Below, in pieces: positions 33,675 to 46,298 of a stretch of DNA of 64,000 bases. Position 1 is the stretch's first letter; every line of letters starts with the position of its first letter. A program made the translations under genes and the position numbers. The notes beneath the pieces were generated by a model. It had not been told where the DNA came from. It saw nothing but the letters and a program-made list of their open reading frames with translations, and ran no database searches. Origin of the DNA: Brachypodius melanocephalos (Eukaryota; Chordata; Aves; Passeriformes; Pycnonotidae); NCBI GenBank assembly GCA_013398615.1, contig VZSR01001685.1, positions 4,557,019 to 4,621,018 of the forward strand. The letters run 5' to 3'.

Positions 33675-35735
33675 CTGTTGGAGATAAACAGGAGTCATTA
33701 AATTAAACAAAATACTAGAAACAACAAATTGAAAGATTGGTAAGAATTGTAAGAATCCAGGATAATTTTCACTTCATCATTTCTTGACTACATCAAGCCT
33801 AAATCTGGGAGCATTCATTTAAAACTGAAGTCTTTTCACAGTCTTAAAATGGTTAAAGAAATACCTACTCTATTGCTGCAGAGTAAAAGGAAACACTGAA
33901 ATAATGGTTACCATATGTTTGTCTTCCCATACTTGTTCTCTGCTGTCAGTCACACCTACCTAGATTTTTGATAAGTACATCAGGCATCTGAGTGATGTTT
34001 CAATCACCACAGGAAGCAGGAGAATGCTATTTTGGTTACAAGTGAAAGCCTTTTGAGAGGAAAAATTGACTAGTCAATGTCAGAGTTGGCAGCAGGTGCC
34101 AGCCAACAGCAGGAACACAGAGCCAAGGAGCATGACTGCCAGCAGAATAGAAAAGACTGTGAGGCACAGGGATATAAACAGTGCTGGGAAAAATGGGAAG
34201 CTACAGGTCAGCAAGAGGAAGTCTGGCACTCAGGTAAGGTCAGAGCCATGGAGGAGGAGGAAAGAACACCTGAGCACTACTAACTCTCATGTCTAAGCTA
34301 CTTACTGGGCTGCTGACTATACTATTTTGGAGTAAGGAACTTGGGGCACAAGTCGGCAGATGAGACAGAGTACTCATTCCATCTTCCTGCCCCTAAGTCC
34401 CAAACCATGTTCTCATTCAAGTGCACAATGACAGAATGGGGTTGGACTGGCTTAGAGAACTCAGTCATTGCAAGAAATACACATCTCTTTCAAGTTATCA
34501 AGGGAGATTTCAGAGAACCTCCCACCAAGAAACAACCAGTTAGATCACTATTTTCAAGAACATGCCAGCCTGCTGACTAATAAAATCAACAAGTCATTTT
34601 GCATACATAACAACATCCAGACTCTAAATTTTACAAGTTTCCAATATGTATTTATGTAGTTGTATTGAGCTTCTAGATGGGTTTTCTGTTGATCTGTAGA
34701 CCAAAACTGTTCCCTAAGTACTTCAGCCCTTTAAGGAGGATTCCAACATAGTGAGCATTGCCTCATACAAAATAATTCATACAAAAAATCAGGAACAAGT
34801 ATCTTCTAAGATATCGAAAATAAGCCAGTTACCTATCAAAGTCAGGAGCTCAGCTATTCCATGAGCCTTTTATTCAAAGTCATGCAGTTAAATTCAGCTG
34901 CATTTAACACTTCATTTGGATAAGAGTACACTCAATGACTTCCACACGTTGTCAGGCAATGACATTTAAAAGCAATTAAGAAATAATGCTGTTTTGAAGT
35001 TTTGTACTGAATTATGACCATCAGCACCTTAGTGCTCTACCTAGCCTTAACAGTCTGTATTACACTATGCCCCATGGACAGCACAAGTCACAAGTGCCAC
35101 TTATGTCACTGAAAGCAGTGTATGCCATTTCTGTGAGTGTGCCATTTCATTTGAGTTATACAAAATGAAATGCAGAATAACACAGCCACTATTTAAGATC
35201 AGCAAGGTATTTTCAACAAGTTTCCTTAGTGTGTCATGAGCACATGTGGATGTTATTTTTCTCAAATGCACATCTACTCAAACACATTCTTTGTCAACAG
35301 AATTCAGCAAACCAAGACATGAACCTTGTTTGAAACTTAATACTCCTGGATTTCAGTACTATTCTTTTCATGAGCCTTTTCTTTAAAGTTACATACACAT
35401 TAGAGAGATACCAAGACAGAACACAGATCTCTTTCGATACAAGAAAGAAAGCATTTCCCCAAAACCCAATACACTTGAATTTAGGAAAGTTAAAATAGAA
35501 TAAAATCCTTAACCTGCATTGTGGCTACAGTATGTAAGCAAAGCCATAAATGAACAAACTTCCATGGACAACTTACAGCTGCAAGGCTTAACAGATCTCT
35601 ATATATTATCATCATCTTTTAGTTTGCTCTTGTTCATTTTGGAAACATGTTAAAACCATACTTGTGGCAGCACATACCCCTAGCTTTAGCTTCTTATTAA
35701 ACATCTGTCTGTTACCATAGCAAAACACATCTTAC

Positions 35736-35845
35736 CTGCGATACTGCTGCCTAGAAACTTCATCTCCCCAAAAAAAACATACTGTCGATACCAACATGCT
35801 TGGGTGGAAGGTCTTTTCTGTTGGATTCCATGTTACAGTAATCAC
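35736..35845 (-). CDS. CEP192: CEP192 exon 26
   Basis: This 110-nt exon runs phase 0 to 2, with acceptor ttattttatcag and donor GCAG|gtaaga. It encodes GDEVSRQQYRR, matching human GDEISRQQYRR, preceded by a beta-rich strand pair. Confidence 0.97.
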
Positions 35846-36044
35846 CTGATAAAATAAACAGACAACATACTGAGGGGGAAAAAAATGTTATCGTTTGTAT
35901 TAATGTTTGGAATATGAGTCAACAGATTACTACAATACAAGTGAAACAGGACATTACAAAAATTAAGTGAGATTTTAATAAAGAACTAGTCAGGCATTTA
36001 ATTTAAATTAATAAAATTTACTCAGAAAAAAGCACTGTACTTAC

Positions 36045-36305
36045 CTCATGTGCTCCTTCTCTTAGCACAAACTTCTCTGGAGACAGCGTCATAACCTGAG
36101 GATCCATCATGGTTTTTGTCTGCAGGTTTCCCAAGCACAGCGCTTTAACATAGGCAGCCCGGGAACCCGTGTTCCTCACTTTGAAGGAAGCTTTCTGTAA
36201 TCTTGCAGACAATGACCCTTCCAGTGTAACCATGAAGCTATCTGACAATTTTTTAACATTTTCTAAAATTATATTGCTTCTTCCTCCATATCCAGATAAT
36301 GGTAT
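36045..36305 (-). CDS. CEP192: CEP192 exon 25: core SPD-2 domain
   Basis: This 261-nt exon is phase 0 to 0, with acceptor cctctcccag and donor TGAG|gtaagt. It encodes IPLSGYGGRSNIILENVKKL and VRNTGSRAAYVKAL, the most recognisable SPD-2 family segment, centred on the SGYGG and NTGSRAA motifs. Confidence 0.98.
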
Positions 36306-36811
36306 CTGGGAGAGGAAAAAAAAAACCATCACCAAAAAAACAGTACTTCAAATGAAAAAACTTCTTAGTAAAAAAAAATTATGTTCAGCTATGGTAAACT
36401 ATATAAAGAGTTACAGAAAAATAAATGAAAATGTTGAAAATGTAAACTGAAAAGCCCTTGCGAGAAATAGAAAAGCCTAAATTTACTCAATCATTTTCAA
36501 GTTCTACTTCCAAGTTTCTTTAAGACCTACCTATAAAACAAGACAAGTTCACATTTTTTAACACTTTTAGAGTTAAAATCTTAGGCTACTTTTAATATAG
36601 TACATAAAATACTTCATCCTTCACAAAGGAAAGAATAATATGCAAAATTGATACTAATGTTCAAAGCATAAAATTTAGTGCCCATATGACTTGAACAATT
36701 ACCCATAATATGTATCTTGAACTTTCAGGTTTTTGATAGAAACAACTAGATTTTCAATAATTACCGAAAAAGTACACCTAAAATTATTAGAAATTCTGTT
36801 GGGACTCTTAC

Positions 36812-36988
36812 AGTAAACTTAATTCCTGGCTTTGATCGAATGGCCAGCTGTTTGATTTCCAGCTTTGCAAAGCAGCAAGTCACTCGAGTGGGTGTAAACA
36901 TCAGGTATATGTTCGCATCCTCTTTGGGACGCATCCTGAGTTGCCAATTACTGGTTAGGCGTTCTTCTGATCCAAATATACTTTGCAG
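36812..36988 (-). CDS. CEP192: CEP192 exon 24
   Basis: This 177-nt exon is phase 0 to 0, with acceptor gtttttatag and donor TACT|gtaaga. It encodes FGSEERLTSNWQLRMRPKED and LEIKQLAIRSKPGIKFT, with strong similarity to human throughout. Confidence 0.98.
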
Positions 36989-37699
36989 CTATAAAAACAG
37001 ACATCAGGACTGAGTGATTAAACAGGAAAAAAAAAAAGGCAGAAAAAATTACTACACTCGGAAGGGAGAACTAACTTCTTTGAACTCCACATTAACTTCT
37101 TTGACAATGGCATATTTAAAGTTGCAATGCTTAATATTCAATGAAAAAAACAAAGTCCAAGATACTTTATATTCCCATAAATGAACATTTTGATGCCTCT
37201 CAGTTTAGACAGACTTTTTTGGCCTCAATCCCCAACCTGTCAAGGCTGAACTTTACCAGCACTAAATTAATTCTGTCAGTATAAGATTTTAGATTTTAAA
37301 AATCTGAACATTTAAGAGAAAAAGGGGATATAAGTCAATGCAGGTTACATAACAAAAACACCCATTAGCCATGGTAATTCTAAAAGGCTAATTCCAGTTT
37401 TTCTATCCTCATCTAGACTCCCTCCTGCAAGAAGGGCCACTGATGGATCAGCCCACCAAGTATGGACTCTGCTGTGCTACAGCAGCTTGGAGAGCTGTAA
37501 ACTGAGCTCCAGTTTGCTGCAGCACTCCTATCTCAGCGGCTCCCAAGGATGCCAGCGTAGCTTAAGCTCTGCTACCACACTTATCTTGGCAGTCCCAAAC
37601 ATACACAGCCTGCTAACACTTCAGAGCAAAAACATTTTCATTAGAAACATAGCCTGGTAACTGTCATAAGCACTAAAGAGACATTTTAATGACAGCCAC

Positions 37700-37790
37700 C
37701 TGAAAGCAGTCTTGATCCTGGCCTCTTATCAACAATCTCAAATGCTGGGTCACAGATGGAGAGTCATTTCTTAGAATTAACTTCTTCTGT
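37700..37790 (-). CDS. CEP192: CEP192 exon 23
   Basis: This 91-nt exon runs phase 2 to 0, with acceptor tatttttcag. It encodes TQHLRLLIRGQDQDCFQ, identical to human over 17 residues, one of the most conserved blocks in the gene. Its donor TCAG|gtggct departs from consensus at +4 and +5. Confidence 0.98.
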
Positions 37791-39585
37791 CTGAAAAATA
37801 CATTTGGTTAGATTTTACAGCAAATACAAATTAACTGCATAGATTAATTCATGGAAACAATGAAACTGAGACAGTCAATTTTGAAGTAATTTAATGGAAG
37901 AAAAAAATCATCTATTGGAACAATAGAATATATTAAATAGAAAGTTATTTCTGTTTTGTAAAACTTACACACTCAACACTGTTAGACACCACAACACACA
38001 AATATTCATGTAGCAAAACAATCCCCAAATATACACATGTATATTACAAAAAAAATATATATAGCTTTTCTGAAGTTCAAGCACTGTACTTAACAGCCTG
38101 AACTTTAAAAGAATCCAGCAATTTTATCCATACAAAAACTCCCTAAAAATCCCCACTTCAGGACACAGTTATGATGAGATTATCCAGAGACACTTAGTTA
38201 TGCAGAAACAAAGTCTTGTGAGTAGTCTGGCCCAGATTCACTGGAACAGTTGTAAAGAACTAAATTCAGGATAACTTCTCCTTTTCATGTACTTCTCAAT
38301 GTAATAGCAACACAGAAAGTTACAGTCACTTGACAGAATCAGGTTAACCGATTTTTTTTCCCCTCTGTGATACAAGCTAGCATTGACCAGGCTTCTGGTA
38401 CTCAGAGCTTTCCTCAGCAGAGGTACGAAACATCTCCAGCAAGAGCCTTTGTCATTTTAACAAGTCAAAAAACATTGACAGATGATTTTGACAAGCCCTA
38501 AAACTGCTACAACATAAGAGAATAGATGATGCAGTTGGAATCAAAGAGAAGTACAGAGAGAGGAAAATCTCCCTCTATCAACACTGGCAGACACTCTTTC
38601 GTACTCTGTTGAAAGAAAATTAGAGAAATAATTTCAGCTTCCTAAAACCAAGGGTTCATTAAAACTGTTTTACATGAGGAACACCAAATAAAGATAGCAG
38701 CATACAGGAAAGAAGCACTAATTCCCAAACACCAAACAACCAAAAGTACTGTTAAAAGCACACTACCTTAACAAACCAGAAAACCAGAAATGCAGCTGTC
38801 AGAAACAGTTCTTGGCTACAAACACGGATTGATTTTAAACCACCAGGAACATCATTAGATTCCTCAAAAAGTTCAGTATCAACCAACAGTGGATTAGTCC
38901 TTCATGTAATAATTACTATAAGTTCAGAGATCTGCCAAACTTGCAGACTTTACATATAAAGGAAGCAAAGAATATCTTAACGATTATAAACAGTTTCACT
39001 AAGCCGTAAAATACCAAACCTGTAAACTTGAAACTAAATAAAGTGGGGACAAGAAGTAGTCTGAAGGATAAAGTAATTCGTAATTAGGGCCAAAACAGAT
39101 TGTCCATCACTAAAAGTTTTAACACTGAAGTACATTCAAATCAATCAAGGGATGTTCAACAGTTTATGCTATTCAGATGGTCAAATTACATTACACAGAT
39201 GGGATTTTGTTCATTGTAATGATGAGATGAAGCATAATTAATCCCTAGCAAGAAATAGCATCAAAAGAACCAAAAGAACTTTTCTATCAACTTAATTGAA
39301 AAATACTTTTCTCCTTATTTCTACTTGCATGACATATTAAATGTAGAGAACTAGATATTCTAATCATAACTGAGGAGTCCTCGAGAATACACAGGGCTCA
39401 AACAAGATCAGTTTGTTTCCAAAACTTTCTTGCACAAGTATTGTAATATACTGCTTCTTTCACTTGAGGCATAGTACAAATCACTGCAAATTATCAATGT
39501 GAATAGGAAATTTTACTTCAAATAAGTGCAATATAAAATACTTAACTTGATATTCTATATGAAGGGCTGTCCAGCTTATACTTAC

Positions 39586-39762
39586 ACTGATGATCCAAGT
39601 GATACTGCTCCCCAGGCAACAAACTGCTTGTTGGAGAGGATGGGTGGAATGTCTGAGCACTCAGCAGCTGTAGACACATCTCTGTTTTTCCCAGATTCTA
39701 CCTCACCTTTTACCATCACTTCAAACTGAGGGCCAGATGGCAGCACAAAGATTTTCACAGTA
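39586..39762 (-). CDS. CEP192: CEP192 exon 22
   Basis: This 177-nt exon runs phase 2 to 2, with acceptor atttttaaag and donor CAGT|gtaagt. It encodes KIFVLPSGPQFEVMVKGEVE and DIPPILSNKQFVAWGAVSLG, matching human KIFVQPFGPQYEVVLKGEV and DIPSILSNKQFLAWGGVPLG. Confidence 0.97.
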
Positions 39763-41185
39763 CTTTAAAAATAAATAAATAAATTTAAATCCCACAACAG
39801 AACAAGATTAGCTGATGAAATCAAAACATAACTGAAACAATATTAGATAGGCATTTTTAAAACTACCTTCTTGAGGGGACGATACAAATATTTCTTTTTA
39901 TTTTATGACAAAGGCCAGCTTTAGGCCTTTGTCATTGCCATTTAGGTATAGCTCTAAATTTAAATCCTTTGGGCTGTAAAATACACATGCCACATATACC
40001 TTACACAGTCTTCTGAAGCATTCATCTGGAAATGATTCAGATAAATATTTCAGAGACTACAGCAAAATATTTTTTGTCCATACTATTTTCTAATTATTTT
40101 GACAGACTAATTTTAGAAAGAAACAAAGTCTGGTTGTAGATTAAAGAGACGCCTTTTGAATGCCATGAGAGACTTCATTGAATTTTAACAGATGTGAGAT
40201 ATCCAGGAGCACCAAGGAAGGAAATCTAGCTTTTAAATAACAGCCTGAATCATTTGCTATAGCACAGACAGACTTCAAGTCAAGAAAAAAACCTCAAGAA
40301 CCTCCATTCTAGCTGTCAGTGAATCCCTGTGATGGCTGCGGACAAAGCTCTGAATCCCATCAACAGGCAACATGGACCCTCGTTGCTGCCTCAGTTAGTT
40401 TATTTGTCCTTTGGCAGCACTTTGACACAGACTACAAAGTTTCCAATCCTCCTGAGTACCTCAAGCCTGTAAAAACTCAACCTATCCAGAATAGGATCAT
40501 ACTGTCGCTAGCACAGAACTTCTCACTGTTTAATTTAAATGCACTGGGGAGGCCTGGTTAAGCTAGCTAGTGAAATTGAACATATTTTGAAGATATGAAC
40601 ATATTTTGTCCATACTTGTTCTATCACAGCAGAAAGTGGAAATCGTGTAACAAGAGAGGAAAAGCTGCTCTGAAGAAGTAAGTCAGATCCCTGTCATTGC
40701 CAAAAACTCTTATATGACACCCTAATTGTCACTTGAACCAATCAAGTTTGTTTTGCAGAATGAAGTTCTTGAGTGTTTTCACGTGTAAAACAGAAACAAC
40801 ATTTCCCTTGCCTCAGCAGAGAGAGAAAGAGGGAAGCAATTAAAAGGGCTGCTGAAGGTAGGTATTTTGAAGCTTTGTTGTACTTTAGAAATAACTACTA
40901 TATGGAGGGCCTCAGGGACTTATTCCGTTTATTTACACTAAATAAGTCTTAGAATATTTCTTGATGGGAAATATTATCTATTCATTCTGCTACACACACC
41001 TGAAGAGGCAGATAATCTAGAGAAAAGGTGAACCTTAACAAAAATCCTTTTGTAATGGATGAGAACTCTCATGAAAACAACTGAAGACAAAGACTCTCGT
41101 ATGGGTAAAACTTTCTATTTGTTCATTACCTTAAGGTCAAAAGTAGTTCAGTTTAACACATGCAGCACAGAATCAGTTATATTAC

Positions 41186-41301
41186 CTTTCTGCAGTTGTT
41201 GTGTTTTTTGGAGAAAAATGGACAGTCACTACTTGTTGTTCTCCAGGATTAAGGAAAAGGTCCTCAGGTTCAACAGCAAAGCAGCTGTCCTGATCTGATG
41301 T
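41186..41301 (-). CDS. CEP192: CEP192 exon 21
   Basis: This 116-nt exon runs phase 0 to 2, with acceptor tctgctttcag and donor AAAG|gtaata. It encodes FAVEPEDLFLNPGEQQVVTV, matching human FSVDPKNLLLKPGEEHEVIV. Confidence 0.96.
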
Positions 41302-42103
41302 CTGAAAGCAGACAAAGCCAAAAGGGAGGGTTAGTTATCTATTTTAAGGGATTGAACATTTCTACAACATGTAATACAATTTGGTTGTTCACCTATTGTA
41401 CATGCAGTTCAATTTAAATACACCTGGAGTCTTCAAAACTTTATCAATTAGCACCCAATATCATCACTTAATGTGGCATTTGTGATAGTAGTCATACATC
41501 CTATTTCCACGGCTTCTGACCCTAGAAATGATGGGCTAACAAACCTCTTTTTGTAAAATGCAATCAACTGCTCCTTCTGTTGACTTTGAAACGCAAGTTT
41601 CAAATGTGTTTAGTTATCTTTCTGTCTGGAATCATATTTTCCAGGGATTCTCAAAAAGCTCAAGTAAAGACATTGCATATCTGAAAAGAACTCACTTTGA
41701 GTTGGCAAGACATACGCTAAAAGCTAATGGAGTTTTGTTAGAAAACACAGATGTTTCCCAATGCTAAGTCAGCTTTGCCTTAAGCAGCCTTTACCAGCTA
41801 ACACCTGCTGTGCAGCACAGGCTTCACTACTTTTACGTATAACAAATCTTTTAGATAAAATTTAGTAATTATCAGAAAGGTATGTTTGTTATTAAAAAAA
41901 CCCCTGAAGTTGAGCAAAAGAACTCATATGCTTTTTCCAAAAGGGTACGCTAATCTCTTTTCCATCTTTCATTCCCTTTATGTAAACTTGTAAAGCTTTT
42001 GTCAAACCACAAAGCTGTGCTAAAATCCCAAGTCTCAGCTCTAGCTTCAGCACAATATGAACAGCACAAAAGTCATGATTTCAAGAGGGAAAAGCCAACC
42101 TAC

Positions 42104-42196
42104 CTTAACTTTCAAATGTACACTAATGTTTCCAGCATTTCCCAATGGCAGCTGCTGCTTGACTGTTGAACCCACAGTAGTAGACACATGTATTTT
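42104..42196 (-). CDS. CEP192: CEP192 exon 20
   Basis: This 93-nt exon is phase 0 to 0, with acceptor atttttacag and donor TAAG|gtaggt. It encodes KQQLPLGNAGNISVHLKVK, matching human KQHLPLKNAGNIEVYLDIK. Confidence 0.96.
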
Positions 42197-42330
42197 CTGT
42201 AAAAATTAAGTAAGTGTATTTTTGTATACATACATAATAAAACCAAACGTTCCAAGTTTGTTTGTAGGAGGCTAGGAGAGGCAAACCATCCTTGAAATAC
42301 AGGTTGTAAATATAGGTTTGTAACACAAAC

Positions 42331-42470
42331 CTGTAAGTGTTTTGGAGGATGTATCTTTGCTGTTCCAGCTCTTGCTCTGAGAGAAATACTTTTAATCACA
42401 GTGCTAGGTCCTGGACTATCCACTTCAACATCCACTCTTGCCAGGAACTCCTCTGCTGGACCCAAGGAAT
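42331..42470 (-). CDS. CEP192: CEP192 exon 19
   Basis: This 140-nt exon runs phase 1 to 0, with acceptor attgttcctag. It encodes AEEFLARVDVEVDSPGPST and SISLRARAGTAKIHPPKHLQ, very close to human. Its donor ACAG|gtttgt has T at +3 and T at +5 and is weaker than its neighbours. Confidence 0.97.
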
Positions 42471-43133
42471 CTAGGAACAATTTCATGTGTAGCAAAAGCA
42501 AGCAAGTCTGCCAACAGCAAAGGGCATTCCTATGGATGTATATCTCACTTCAGCTACTCTTCAATCTTAATATATTCATGTGGTGATAATAACAGAAGGT
42601 CTCCCATTACTCCTGCAACAAGTTTTTCCCCTTTTAAATAAAATCTCACAGGATCTTATTTAAGAGTTTTACCTTTTTGTCAAATGTGACTGAAATTGTT
42701 GCTAATGCAAACAAAAAAGCCCATCCTACCACACCAGCCAAACTAGTTGATATATGTACTATTTTCTATCCAGAAAGAAAAAACAATTCAGAGTTTTCTT
42801 CAAATTTATTATCTATTTTGCAATTAATGCAATGTTTTATGAAGTGATGATTTAATTCCCTCCTCAAAATGAGTTAACAAATTCCAGGCATCTTGCCATA
42901 CAAACTTTGTACAGCTTCACACTTGAGTAAAAGTGTCCCTGGTAATATATAAAGGGTTAAGATATAGAGGTATTCTGCCTCCTACAGTTACTAAAAATAA
43001 ATATGATACCTAAATATTAGCATACACAAACCAAACATGGTTTCAGGTTTGCAGCCTGTTCCTGCAATTCTAACACACGTATACATTAAAAGTCAAATCT
43101 GTTTCAGCTGAAATGAAAATCATGTTACTTTAC

Positions 43134-43197
43134 CTGAACAAGAAATTTGTTTCTTAGGTGCATGGAACAGAACCCAAACTGTAAAAGCTTCAGGATC
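43134..43197 (-). CDS. CEP192: CEP192 exon 18
   Basis: This short 64-nt exon runs phase 0 to 1, with acceptor ttatttttcag and donor TCAG|gtaaag. It encodes VWVLFHAPKKQIS, matching human IWVLFHSPKKQIS. Skipping it would break the frame. Confidence 0.95.
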
Positions 43198-43387
43198 CTG
43201 AAAAATAAATTGGTTGACTCACCTTATGGAAGGGAGAAAATTATTGAGAGGAAAAAACACACAAACAAAACACCCACAAAACCTAAACATGCAAAAGGTG
43301 CACTGCATTACTGTGAACTCAAATATTCAGCACTGTCAGTTCAGACAGCAAGCAAAAAGAAGAATCAGCCAACCACAGACTACTCAC

Positions 43388-43522
43388 TTGCCCATCATGG
43401 CTTGCATGTATCACATGATTTAGAACTGATGGAGCTGCTGTCTGAGAAACTGTATCCATATGTTCATTAGAAGTACTAACAAGTTCCTTGGAAAAGGTGA
43501 AGCACCGCCAGGCTACTGCATT
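43388..43522 (-). CDS. CEP192: CEP192 exon 17
   Basis: This 135-nt exon is phase 0 to 0, with acceptor tttttacag and donor GCAA|gtgagt. It encodes NAVAWRCFTFSKE and the PSVLNHVIHASHDGQ block, continuing the ASH domain of exon 16. Confidence 0.97.
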
Positions 43523-44512
43523 CTGTAAAAAAAAAAAAAAAGTATTACAAGTATTAAATCTCTCATTGTCACTAACAGCAATGCTGACACAGCTGAGAAA
43601 TGCAAGACAAGTTTTGAATGACCCAAGTAGTTTGGAAAAAATAATCAAAAATTAGACTGCAGTTTTGGTAAGCATAGGATAGTCCAGCAAACCCTCTAAA
43701 AACAACAGAAAATCCTTTTGCAGCAAAGGGGGGCAAGGAGAGTCTGTTTAGCTTAAGCCTTCAAGAAGTTTGGCTGTCCAAGACCAAACATTACTAGTTC
43801 ATAAGATAACTTGATCCAACTTGACATAAGGCCAGTCCTTTCTTGTTCCCCTGAATAAGGCCACAAGGCCAGCTCTCTCCATAGCACTAATCAGCAGCCA
43901 GCCCAGCCTAGCCAAAAACATGAAAATTGCATTGCCAGAGATGCAGACAGGACCACACTGCAGCCTCTCAGACAAGCTACTACCTAGTGGGTGACAAAGC
44001 AGATAAAGAGAAGAGTCCCACACTTGCTCCTGCAGGAGTATGTTAAACTTGCTAGCAGCAAGCTTGGCTGCTTGTTTGAACAGTCAGCTATTCCATTTGA
44101 ATAGTTCAGTATGTCTTCAGCTTCTCAGAGAGAAGAGGGAAGCTTCCAGCTTTCTCAGCTTCTCAAAGGGAAAGTTTAGGCAACATAAGCCTTTTCCTAT
44201 CTGCTGCCCTGTGCTATCAAAGCAAGCACCAGAGGCAGAATCCCACGGCTAAGCTATGAAAAGTAAACAACAGACATGAAACAAAACACCACACACCTAT
44301 TCCAGAAGCATTTTTGTTGGTACCATTACAGCAGAATGAGATTACCACCCTGCAAAATATATTTATTTCCTGACTAACAGAAGACTTCTTGGGAACCTTA
44401 CATCTAGGATCCAAGATATATTTCTTAATGATATGTAACATAAAGGGTTTGGATATTAAAATTCAGTATCACAAGATCGTAACTCTCATATACAGAAGTT
44501 TACTGTACTTAC

Positions 44513-44638
44513 TGCATTAATAGTAAGTCTAACTGGCACAAAAGCATGGGTTTTGTTGATAAGTTTTAGGGGAAGAGCCTTCTGACTGCCAAAAGGCAAG
44601 TCACCAAAATCCAGACAATCTCCTTTTCCTGTTTCCAC
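44513..44638 (-). CDS. CEP192: CEP192 exon 16
   Basis: This 126-nt exon is phase 0 to 0, with acceptor gttttaaaaccag and donor TGCA|gtaagt. It encodes CLDFGDLPFGSQKALPLKLI and HAFVPVRLTINA, the start of another ASH domain. Confidence 0.97.
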
Positions 44639-46067
44639 CTGGTTTTAAAACAAAGCAGAACTTAGAAGAAAGGAAAACCTTCAAAACACACTACCCTACA
44701 AAAATACCAGGAAAGAAAGGATGTTACTTGCCTATTCCATCCTCTTAACCCTATATCCACATATAATACAAATCTCCTACTGGGGTAGGGAGTCTCAGAA
44801 TCATGTTTTCTTTGATATTAGAATGGGTTACAGCCAATTGGCTCCCATGCATTTTGCCTTAATCAATCAAGCCAATCTTAGTGCAATGTTTATCCACCAA
44901 AATCCAGCATACAATCAAGTTATTTTGGATAATTCGAATGAAAAGTAAGTTTAAACCATGATTATTGCTAACAAGTAAGAAATGTCAGTTTTAGATAGTT
45001 AAAATCTCATTTCAGCAAGCTAAAAGTTAAGAAAAGAACTAAGGGCCAGTTAAATTTTGCTAGCTTAAAAACACTTCAGTGTCATGATCTGTAGTAAAAT
45101 ACAGCTTTTATTTTGTACTTTTTCCAATCTTAAGAATGTAACAACAAGCAGAGATTGAGCACAGAGTTTAAATTTTATTTGAACATGACACAAGTTTGAA
45201 CTACATCCTATGAAGAACATGGAGAATGAACCACATGTAAAAGAAAAAAAAATGCATTAAAAATAAATAAAAATTTATGAAAGAAGCATTAAAAATTATA
45301 TCCATTACGGTGCATTCATTACTTCAAAACACAATTAGCCCAAAGCAAGTTAAAAGATGACTGTAAATGAAAAAAAAAATTGTTTGCTGTGGCTGATGAC
45401 TGAAAATTTTACTTTTATCAACCATGTCACAGACTACCACGTAATTTGTTCAGGCACCTCTAGAAATATCATCAAGCCATTTTCTGCCTGTCCATACTTT
45501 TAAATCTAGAACTATATGAAGCCAGATTTAATTACTGTCACACTGTCTTCCACCTGGGTGTTCTTCATGATAAGGCACAAGACAAAAGCAAGCACTTAAT
45601 TTCTAATTAGTCCAAAATAAGAAAGCATTCTCTACAATCCTAAACAAGCTAGAGGTAGTAACAAACCAAGACAAAGCCTACTTGATGTGAAAAACAAAGA
45701 AATCCTTACAATTGGAAATAAATGCTTTTTATTACATTGAATGCCCAATCTAACACAGCAGATACCTAGCAAGCATCAGATGTTTAAGGTCTTGCCCACT
45801 CTTTTAAGAATGAAGAAGTAATGCATTTTAACTTACTCTTTCCACACAGAATCATTCATTTCCAGCTAGCTGCTTTTCCACAACTGGAACTTCTCAGATA
45901 GCAGTAAGCTTCTCAAAAATTTTCCCACTACATTTACATTCCCACTCAAAACACATGAAATTCCAGATTTCTTTGAGGAACAACCTTGCAATCCTATTAT
46001 TTTCCAGTGTCATTAAATCATTCATAAAACTACCACAATGAAACACCCACAATAAGCAGCAACTTAC

Positions 46068-46298
46068 TTCTAAATTGGGATTTTCAGCGACTGCTGTCAG
46101 AACTACCCTGCTCGCCAAAGCCTCTGACTGAATGATTGTCTCAGCATCTGCAGAAACCGGCCAAGATGAAACATTGAGGATACACTGGAAGATCCCCACA
46201 CAGGAAGGTAAGAAAAGTATTTTCAGGTCATTGGTAGAGTAGGGTCCTACAATGGTTTTGTTCTTGAAAACCAGACATTGATGTTTCACAGAATCCAT
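46068..46298 (-). CDS. CEP192: CEP192 exon 15
   Basis: This 231-nt exon is phase 0 to 0, with acceptor ttttgttttcag and donor AGAA|gtaagt. It encodes CLVFKNKTIVGPYSTNDLKI and SSWPVSADAETIIQSEALAS, beta-strand-rich sequence typical of the ASH fold and strongly similar to human. Confidence 0.98.

Noticed and set aside
34066..34296. Overlapping plus ORFs rich in S, Q, R and E
   Set aside because: Two frames are open over the same bases without splice sites or a known match, which fits chance in AG-rich DNA.
37430..37620. Slightly GC-richer patch in a CEP192 intron
   Set aside because: No open frame with splice sites and no repeat family recognised; not enough to call a feature.
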